A stretch of 44,297 nt of DNA, from positions 1 through 44,297 of the IMG/VR virus record IMGVR_UViG_3300044533_000683, one strand, 5' to 3'. Within the stretch, counting starts at the first letter, position 1; each line of letters opens with the position of its first letter. Shown here piece by piece: positions 39,309 to 44,297 of this stretch. Below the pieces are notes generated by a model. The model did not search any database. It worked only from the letters and a program-made list of their open reading frames with translations, and was not told where the DNA came from. The stretch is from a virus. The position numbers and the translations under genes were made by a program.

Positions 39309-39698
39309 TTAATATTCAACCATTATATGAATAGTAAGATTACCCATATAAGTTACGCCGTCAGCATCTAAATTATTACTTTTGCGCTTCACTATGCAAT
39401 CAATCATTGCGCCAAACTCAAGTGATAGTTTTTTTCTATGCAAAGCAGTATCTATTGCAGAAATAATATCCATTACTTGCTTATTGCCTTTTTCCTGTGA
39501 CCATACTGAAATATAAAAAAAACATTCAGTTTTTCTCTCTGTAAAATAATCATCGCTTATAATTTCAGAACCGCTAATAACAACATAAGGATATGGCGTA
39601 TTTTGTGGCGTAAAATTATAAACTCCAACGCCAGAACCAATATTGCCATTTAATGCGGTATATATCGCTTTTTGAATAGCCACTCCCGCATCAGCCAT
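39309..39698 (-). CDS. Tail completion/terminator protein, DUF3168-like
   Basis: 129 residues from the ATG at 39698 (GGGAG upstream; a longer frame starts 11 codons earlier). GVAIQKAIYTALNGNI near the start and a middle NTPYPYVVISGSEIISDDYF match DUF3168-type proteins that cap or finish the tail tube. It overlaps the previous gene by 8 nt. Confidence 0.83.
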   Translation of the reverse strand: MADAGVAIQKAIYTALNGNIGSGVGVYNFTPQNTPYPYVVISGSEIISDDYFTERKTECFFYISVWSQEKGNKQVMDIISAIDTALHRKKLSLEFGAMIDCIVKRKSNNLDADGVTYMGNLTIHIMVEY

Positions 39699-40233
39699 TA
39701 TCAGAACTCCCTTGAATATTTGCAGCTGCATTTAATGCTTTTTTCACTGCAATAGCAACTTGATTTTTTGCATAACTGCTATTTGCATCAAGCGCACGTT
39801 GCCTAATGTTTAATGCTGGTTGCGGTGGAATATTTCTATCAGGTGCGCCCTTAGTGCCACTATCTAAAAATCTAAAATAAAACACGCTTGCAATATCTGC
39901 CACTTTAGCTTGTGTGGCAACTGTAGCAACCTTACCTTCGCTAGACACACCAAGCACGCCGTATTTTTTTCTATATCTTGCTACAACATCAAATCTATCA
40001 GCTTCAGGACCTATCAACGCTGCCATACCGTCAGGGCTCAATTTATAAGAAACTCTATTCTGCAAATTTCCTGTTAATTCAGGAATTAACGAAATCATGT
40101 CAATTTTAACTGCTTGCGCTGCATTTTCCATTGCAGGGCGCACATATTGCTCAACCAATGCAGGGGTTTCACGTAGCTTTTTACGCAACGCACTAACACC
40201 AGAATAACCACGAGTTTGCTTGCGAGTTACCAT
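39691..40233 (-). CDS. Head-tail joining / minor tail protein, HK97 gp10-like
   Basis: 180 residues from the ATG at 40233, overlapping the previous stop (TAATG), with AAGGAG upstream. SGVSALRKKLRETPALVEQY and PELTGNLQNRVSYK resemble the HK97 gp10 group that links head connectors to the tail. The middle GTKGAPDRNIPPQPALN segment, near 145-160, is the conserved region of this family. Confidence 0.82.
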   Translation of the reverse strand: MVTRKQTRGYSGVSALRKKLRETPALVEQYVRPAMENAAQAVKIDMISLIPELTGNLQNRVSYKLSPDGMAALIGPEADRFDVVARYRKKYGVLGVSSEGKVATVATQAKVADIASVFYFRFLDSGTKGAPDRNIPPQPALNIRQRALDANSSYAKNQVAIAVKKALNAAANIQGSSDNG

Positions 40234-40556
40234 TAAGTACCTACTCCTTCCTCGCACATAAGTGTTAAATATTTTTCACGCTCATCTTTATTCATAACTG
40301 CCCGAATATTGAAAATCCTAGAACCCCACGAAATACGTTGTTTAGGCGTTATTCCAGTGCGATAACGAATAACTACATCATACATTTGCATATTGCGCAC
40401 CTGCATAGCTTCCAACGCTTCACGTCCTGTTTTAGGTTTCACTTGCGCCCATACAGTAACATCATTAACCCACGCAGTTGAAAACCCACCCAAACCGTCA
40501 GGCGTTAGGTTTTCAGATTGAATAATTATGCGTTCTCGCAATGCGCCAGCGGTCAT
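40233..40556 (-). CDS. Head closure protein
   Basis: 107 residues in the connector family that seals the portal after packaging (SPP1 gp16-like): LRERIIIQSENLTPDGLGGF near the start, VWAQVKPKTGREALEA, and RYRTGITPKQRI. All parts of the usual fold are present and its length is normal. The start overlaps the preceding connector (ATGA). Confidence 0.87.
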   Translation of the reverse strand: MTAGALRERIIIQSENLTPDGLGGFSTAWVNDVTVWAQVKPKTGREALEAMQVRNMQMYDVVIRYRTGITPKQRISWGSRIFNIRAVMNKDEREKYLTLMCEEGVGT

Positions 40557-41170
40557 AAATTATAAACTCTATTAATATCAAGTAAAGCCTTCACCGAAAA
40601 AGGCAACTCATACATATTATTATTAAATGAAACAGGCTCTCTGCTTTCGTAAAAATGACTGGTTAGCAACTTAATTGCATGGATAAAATGCTCAGGAACA
40701 TCATCGGTGCTATCACCATAACCAACCACATAATTAATCGTTACTGATTGTGGGTGGTCACGCACACTAGGATATGACTGGTTATATTTTAGCCTAATCT
40801 TGCCAACAATACTATCAGTATCAACCTCATAAATATCTGTGGATAAAGTTTGACTTACGCCGTTAACATCAATATAAGTTATGCTTGTTATACTTGATAA
40901 AGGCGCACAGTTTAGCTCAATGTCACCATAAAAACTTAGCGGAAAATCATCTGTTTTCATGCGCCATGTTTGATTTATAAAAGCCCTGCCTGTGTATTCC
41001 TCGCAATAATTCCTTGCGGCTTTTTGATATGAGGCAATAACTGTATCTTCGCTATTGCCATCAACTCGCAAATGCAATTTCATATCAGCAAGAGAAACAG
41101 GCTCAATCGCACTATCAATTACTTTTACAAACGTTGGCTTATTATTTTTGCGCATAAAGTCCGTAATCAT
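40553..41170 (-). CDS. Head-tail connector protein, gp6-like
   Basis: 205 residues. The core IEPVSLADMKLHLRVD, then YQKAARNYCEEYTGRAFINQ, is typical of phage gp6-like adaptors that bind the portal ring. It is longer than HK97 gp6 by a C-terminal extension (DVPEHFIHAIKLLTSHFYES). Start ATG at 41170; one at 41155 is possible. It overlaps the glycosyltransferase gene by 29 nt, so the foreign-looking cassette is fused tightly into the operon. Confidence 0.88.
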   Translation of the reverse strand: MITDFMRKNNKPTFVKVIDSAIEPVSLADMKLHLRVDGNSEDTVIASYQKAARNYCEEYTGRAFINQTWRMKTDDFPLSFYGDIELNCAPLSSITSITYIDVNGVSQTLSTDIYEVDTDSIVGKIRLKYNQSYPSVRDHPQSVTINYVVGYGDSTDDVPEHFIHAIKLLTSHFYESREPVSFNNNMYELPFSVKALLDINRVYNL

Positions 41171-41816
41171 TGCCTATAAACTCTTTTAATTTTACGTTAT
41201 TATGGTCATTTTGCCAAGTTGAATTATTCTTATGTCCTATTCCAAGCCCATCATGCAGCCCCTTTATTCCAATGCACAAATCGCTTTTAAACTCAATATA
41301 TTTATCAACATCTAATCGCCATAATTCTATATCATAAAATGGGTCATTGCTATTAAATATATTTTTATTCCGTAACAATAATTCTGTTTTTATTCCAGTT
41401 TGGCAAAGGCTAGCATGTTGCATATTTTTATGCACATGATAGTTTTTGTATTTCAAATTATAATATTTAGCGCAACCTTGCCCAAATAAATCATGCTTTT
41501 GCAATTTATTATAATAATATTGCACATATTGCGGTGAATACCAGTCATCATCTTCAAAAAACAATACATTATCAGATTGAATTTTATCCAGAGAAAGCAA
41601 CATATTACTTCCAAGGCTATTAACTCCTTGCTTACGTTTTTTCTTAGATATGATTAAATCAGTAATTAAATCGCTTTCAATATCAGCATTGCCATCATTA
41701 ACAACAATCCATTGGATATTTAAGCCAGTTTTTTGCCTGCCGACATAATGCTCACATAACTTAAACGCTTTGGGGCGGTTGCCAGTGCATGTTATCAAAG
41801 TAATATCATAAGTCAT
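41142..41816 (-). CDS. GT-A glycosyltransferase in the head module
   Basis: 224 residues. Nucleotide-sugar fold: ITLITCTGNRPKAFKLCEHY (5-24), IQWIVVNDGNADIE, and the metal-binding acidic motif VLFFEDDDWY (84-93). Later Asp/His residues (GIKGLHDGLGIGHK) could be catalytic. The sugar and target are unknown: possibly virion proteins, given its position in the head operon. Starts by ATGA overlap with the methyltransferase. Confidence 0.82.
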   Translation of the reverse strand: MTYDITLITCTGNRPKAFKLCEHYVGRQKTGLNIQWIVVNDGNADIESDLITDLIISKKKRKQGVNSLGSNMLLSLDKIQSDNVLFFEDDDWYSPQYVQYYYNKLQKHDLFGQGCAKYYNLKYKNYHVHKNMQHASLCQTGIKTELLLRNKNIFNSNDPFYDIELWRLDVDKYIEFKSDLCIGIKGLHDGLGIGHKNNSTWQNDHNNVKLKEFIGNDYGLYAQK

Positions 41817-42361
41817 TTTTGAGCCACCGCAAATATATGAATTGGAATTTTTCTTTTTTCTTGATGTTCACCAATATTATTTAATATAATATCATATTCG
41901 CCAGCCGTTGTCACCGCAATATTTCTAAACCCTGCATCAACTAGCAAACATCTCATTCCTTCGGGAGTAAATCTCCAATAATCGTTAGGATAACCATGCA
42001 CAGGAAAACTAAATAATGTGGTAAGCACAATCCACCCATCATCTTTAAGCACTCTATGACATTCAGATAAGCCAACCGCTGGATATTGCACATGCTCTAA
42101 GACTTCACTGCATAAGATTGATTGAAAGCTACAATCATTATAAGCTAAATTATGAATATCTGCTATTTCATCTACGCCTTGACCTTCCTGCATATCCACA
42201 CATAGCCAATCACCGCCAGATTGCAAATCTTTGTTGCAATTCCACCATGCGGGGGCATCAAATCGTTTGCTTCCAATTTCTAAAATTGGCGATTGCAATA
42301 ATTCCTTATGTTGCGTCAAATAGTTTTTAATCCTGCCACGCACGCTATTAGGGTATTTCAT
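41813..42361 (-). CDS. SAM-dependent methyltransferase
   Basis: 182 residues, class I fold: SPILEIGSK (24-32) as the SAM-binding loop, GDWLCVDMQEGQGVDEIAD, SILCSEVLEHVQYPAVGLSE (motif with LEH), and DGWIVLTTLFSFPVHGYPND YWRF. Target unknown; small phage enzymes of this group often act on sugars, so it may serve the neighbouring glycosyltransferase. Overlaps both neighbours by 4 nt. Confidence 0.87.
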   Translation of the reverse strand: MKYPNSVRGRIKNYLTQHKELLQSPILEIGSKRFDAPAWWNCNKDLQSGGDWLCVDMQEGQGVDEIADIHNLAYNDCSFQSILCSEVLEHVQYPAVGLSECHRVLKDDGWIVLTTLFSFPVHGYPNDYWRFTPEGMRCLLVDAGFRNIAVTTAGEYDIILNNIGEHQEKRKIPIHIFAVAQK

Positions 42362-42939
42362 AAATCCTCTATATCTTTCATTTCAAAGCAAGTTAAAGCA
42401 GTTTTGCGGGTGCAATTTACAATTTTAACATCATCTAAATATTTTGCAGCATTTTCAAATGATTTTACCCATTTTTCATAAGGGCTTGGCTTGTTCATTT
42501 TTCCCACATGGTCACCAAAAAAATGACGCTTATTATCTGTGATTTGCATGTCATAGCCAAGCAATGCAATTTCTTTAGCACCAAACAATATAGCCAAATT
42601 AACCGCTTGAAAACCACTATTGCCACCAAAATGGATATGATTTTTGCGAGAAAATGTATTGCCAGCCTCACCAGCGATAATATTTAAGCCATATTGTTTT
42701 GCTGCGCTTTCGTCTTGCGTCCATTTCTCAATTTGCAAATCAGGCAAGCCCTGATTATGAACCCACCAATCGCCATCACAAGCATATAATGCGTGCGCTT
42801 GCTCGCACAACTTCCAAGCGTCATTTATTAATATTATTCGCCAACCCTCGGATATTTTTTCTTCGGCTTTTCTGCAATCTTCTCTTGTGAGGCTATTTCC
42901 TGTTGCGATGCAGATAACTCGCCCCCAGCCTCTTCGGTA
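42358..42939 (-). CDS. GNSL-motif protein, probably made by -1 frameshift from the upstream gene
   Basis: 193 codons from 42939, open back to a TGA at 42949-42951 but without ATG, GTG or TTG before 42810. The reading shows conserved-looking content before 42810: RVICIATGNSLTREDC then RIILINDAWKLCEQAHALYA and CDGDWWVHNQG, the pattern of a Rossmann-like family (IxxxGPSL, then NDAxRLAPWAD and ACDxxWW) common in phage genomes, from memory of such sequences. A TTG at 42810 would remove that conserved start. An in-phase slippery heptamer at 42939-42945 would join it to the 137-residue gene, giving a 296-residue protein. Function unknown; neighbours are sugar-modifying enzymes. Confidence 0.7.
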   Translation of the reverse strand, partial: YRRGWGRVICIATGNSLTREDCRKAEEKISEGWRIILINDAWKLCEQAHALYACDGDWWVHNQGLPDLQIEKWTQDESAAKQYGLNIIAGEAGNTFSRKNHIHFGGNSGFQAVNLAILFGAKEIALLGYDMQITDNKRHFFGDHVGKMNKPSPYEKWVKSFENAAKYLDDVKIVNCTRKTALTCFEMKDIEDL

Positions 42940-43247
42940 AAAGGGTTTTCATTAATTCCTTCCTCCTTACCAGCTTCAAAAGTTCCTATTTCAGCACCAG
43001 AGCCAATTAAAACACCCGCCCCATTTTCAGTTAATGTTGCTTGCCAACCCTCACTTTCTGAAATAATTTCTTGTGGCAATTCAACCTCATTTGCAGTTGG
43101 TGCATCTTTTGCAAATACTGCCCACCCTGCACCGATAGCACCTTCTGCAACATCGCTATCAACATCATAAACGCCTTCAATAAAATCAGAAGGGTGAATA
43201 TTTCCTTTAACGCACCACTTAAACGGCTTAATAACTTGTATTTTCAT
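42834..43247 (-). CDS. Small head-module protein (frame-0 product)
   Basis: 137 residues. The start IQVIKPFKWCVKGNIHPSDF then IEGVYDVDSDVAEGAIGAGW is typical of small proteins found near phage capsid genes, with an SH3-like beta content. The rest is acidic, disordered, and ends KPKKKYPRVGE. The frame-0 end overlaps the -1 frame of the GNSL protein by 106 nt. The first 103 residues would be the N-terminus of a frameshift fusion. Confidence 0.8.
   Translation of the reverse strand: MKIQVIKPFKWCVKGNIHPSDFIEGVYDVDSDVAEGAIGAGWAVFAKDAPTANEVELPQEIISESEGWQATLTENGAGVLIGSGAEIGTFEAGKEEGINENPFTEEAGGELSASQQEIASQEKIAEKPKKKYPRVGE
42939..42945 (-). promoter_or_regulatory. Candidate -1 frameshift site C_CCT_TTT
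   Basis: CCCTTTT on the minus strand fits X_XXY_YYZ, and the frame-0 codons are CCT (102) and TTT (103), exactly in phase. A -1 slip leads into TAC CGA AGA, the start of the GNSL frame, only 10-12 nt below the frame's opening stop. Confidence 0.55.
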
Positions 43248-43255
43248 ATAACCTC

Positions 43256-43282
43256 AAAAAAAGGGAGGGCGCAAACCCTCCC
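43256..43282 (-). terminator. Terminator or attenuator within the head operon
   Basis: On the minus strand GGGAGGG (43276-43282) pairs with CCCTCCC (43263-43269) around TTTGCG, followed by seven T. It lies after the capsid and the 156-residue gene, so head-shell genes would be made in larger amounts than the genes beyond. Confidence 0.87.
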
Positions 43283-43289
43283 TATAATA

Positions 43290-43760
43290 TTAGTGTGTAG
43301 TTGGTTTAATATTTGGGTGACCTAGTAACATAGTCACTGCATAAGGCGTGCTACCTGGAGTATTTGCAGCAGTTGCCACAACCCGAACATAACGTTTAGA
43401 AGTAATTAATCCAACCGCATATACCGCAGCATCTTCGGCAGCATTGTCAATAGTTAAAAACACGCCAGTTGATGAATTAGGAGTAGTTACTGGCGATAAA
43501 GAAGAGCCAATAAGCACTCTATCCGCATCAGTCACATCAACAAAACCACTATTTACAGTGTTACTTTCTTGAAACTTAAATGTCCACGAAGGCTGTGGAG
43601 AATTGGCAATATTAGTAACCACGCCAACGTTAATAAGCGCAACCAAACTTTCAAATCCTGCCGTATCAACGCCATTTGTTGGAGTATTAGTTGCCGTAAT
43701 TGCAGCGTTCACAACGTGAACCACTGGTTTAATGTTAGATACTAAATCTCTGCTTGTCAT
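43290..43760 (-). CDS. Head protein of unknown role, after the capsid gene
   Basis: 156 residues, beta-rich with little charge (PVVHVVNAAITATNTPTNGV; YAVGLITSKRYVRVVATAAN). Similar low-charge proteins directly after the capsid gene often decorate the shell or tail interface; this is an inference from place. It ends just before a strong terminator. Start 14 nt after the capsid stop. Confidence 0.72.
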   Translation of the reverse strand: MTSRDLVSNIKPVVHVVNAAITATNTPTNGVDTAGFESLVALINVGVVTNIANSPQPSWTFKFQESNTVNSGFVDVTDADRVLIGSSLSPVTTPNSSTGVFLTIDNAAEDAAVYAVGLITSKRYVRVVATAANTPGSTPYAVTMLLGHPNIKPTTH

Positions 43761-43773
43761 ATCTATTTACTCC

Positions 43774-44297
43774 TTAAGTTGTTGCGAATTTCATTAGCTT
43801 TAATGCGTCAAAATTAACGACATCTCCGCCAGTGTATTTGGTTGTGTAAAACTTAACAAATGGCTTATCAGTAAATGGGTCACGCAATACACGGAAGCCA
43901 CGACCATCAACAATTTGATAAGCAGTGCGGAAATTACCAAACGCAAGTGAAAAACTATTTCCAGCCAAATCAGGCATATCTTCCATAGTAACAATATTAT
44001 AACCACCAAGATTAAAACCTGTTGCGCCTTGAGTGACATTTAAGTCAACAAGGTAACGTCCGTCCGCATCTTTACGAGTGCGGAAAAACTTTTCAACTTG
44101 ACGATTCATTGCAAAAATTGCACCTGCACGATAAACGGGATTTAATGCAGCAATTATTTCAAAAATTGCGTCCATATCAACCGCCCCAGTAATGCCACTG
44201 ACATCAGGCAATCCACCAGCAGCACCAGAAGGGATATATTGCAACTTACCCCATGCACGACCTGCTTTATCAGTTGTGGTTAATGAAGTTGTGCCAT
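43774..44297 (-). CDS. Major capsid protein, C-terminal part (partial at window end)
   Basis: The last 156 and more codons of the capsid gene that begins at 989: from the duplicated segment to VVNFDALKLMKFATT at the stop (43774-43776). Landmarks ALNPVYRAGAIFAMNRQVEK and LGGYNIVTMEDMPDLAGNSF are typical of HK97 A- and P-domains. A TTG at 44244 is an internal codon, not a start. Confidence 0.95.
   Translation of the reverse strand, partial: GTTSLTTTDKAGRAWGKLQYIPSGAAGGLPDVSGITGAVDMDAIFEIIAALNPVYRAGAIFAMNRQVEKFFRTRKDADGRYLVDLNVTQGATGFNLGGYNIVTMEDMPDLAGNSFSLAFGNFRTAYQIVDGRGFRVLRDPFTDKPFVKFYTTKYTGGDVVNFDALKLMKFATT
44111..44297. repeat. Assembly overlap marking a circular sequence (copy 2)
   Basis: Second copy of bases 1-187, one silent mismatch (G at 44170). 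Confidence 0.93.

Noticed and set aside
42810-42812. TTG 42810 as real start of the GNSL-motif gene
   Set aside because: It would drop the conserved-looking ATGNSLT and ILINDAWK segments encoded upstream in the same frame, and there is no good ribosome site.

Overview
The window is the complete genome of a tailed bacteriophage (a siphovirus with HK97-type head genes), cut open inside the major capsid gene. Bases 1-187 recur at 44111-44297 with one mismatch. Closing the circle at 44,110 bp restores an uninterrupted 441-residue capsid protein. No integrase, excisionase or CI-like repressor is visible, so a lytic lifestyle is the simplest reading. The DNA is AT-rich. Overlapping inner- and outer-membrane spanin genes, and an SSB containing the acidic DDDIPF motif, point to a Gram-negative, probably proteobacterial, host. 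The sequence does not identify the host further.

Layout. On the minus strand, one late block runs through the circle junction: HNH nuclease, small and large terminase, portal, ClpP-like protease, capsid (5.76 kb down to 1, then 44.1 kb), small head proteins, head-tail connectors, tail tube, frameshifted tail chaperone, tape measure, tail tip, fibres and an SGNH-hydrolase spike, then lysis genes (26.4-23.9 kb). A glycosyltransferase, a methyltransferase and a GNSL-motif protein sit inside the head module. On the plus strand, 5.93-8.85 kb holds early genes of unknown role ending in stacked terminators. On the minus strand, 11.9-9.07 kb encodes a ribbon-helix-helix protein, two small proteins, a replication initiator/loader and a DnaB helicase. 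Divergent from it, 11.99-16.08 kb (plus) encodes a Rad52-type annealing protein, SSB, a shortened DnaN-like clamp, a VRR-NUC nuclease and a CDC123-like ATP-grasp protein. A small minus-strand regulatory operon (18.13-16.12 kb) and a long plus-strand operon of very small, often membrane-bound proteins (18.3-23.4 kb) diverge from back-to-back near-consensus promoters.

The plus-strand accessory operon ends in a promoter duplication: two perfect 67-bp repeats, each with a TTGCGC-N17-TATAAT promoter. The second drives an apparently structured noncoding RNA of about 300 nt that ends in a rho-independent terminator, with a 77-nt tRNA (probably Pro, UGG) starting directly after the terminator U-tract.

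How it works together: the phage brings an initiator, helicase, SSB, annealase and clamp-like protein but no DNA polymerase, so it probably recruits the host replicase. Divergent promoters flanked by small DNA-binding proteins probably time early expression. The late block packages DNA (HNH plus terminase suggests cos ends between 5.30 and 5.46 kb), builds the head and long tail, and lyses the cell. The observations most worth a second look are the ncRNA with its duplicated promoter, an in-phase C_CCT_TTT site that would fuse a head-module protein to the start-less GNSL-motif reading frame, and the two-domain clamp.
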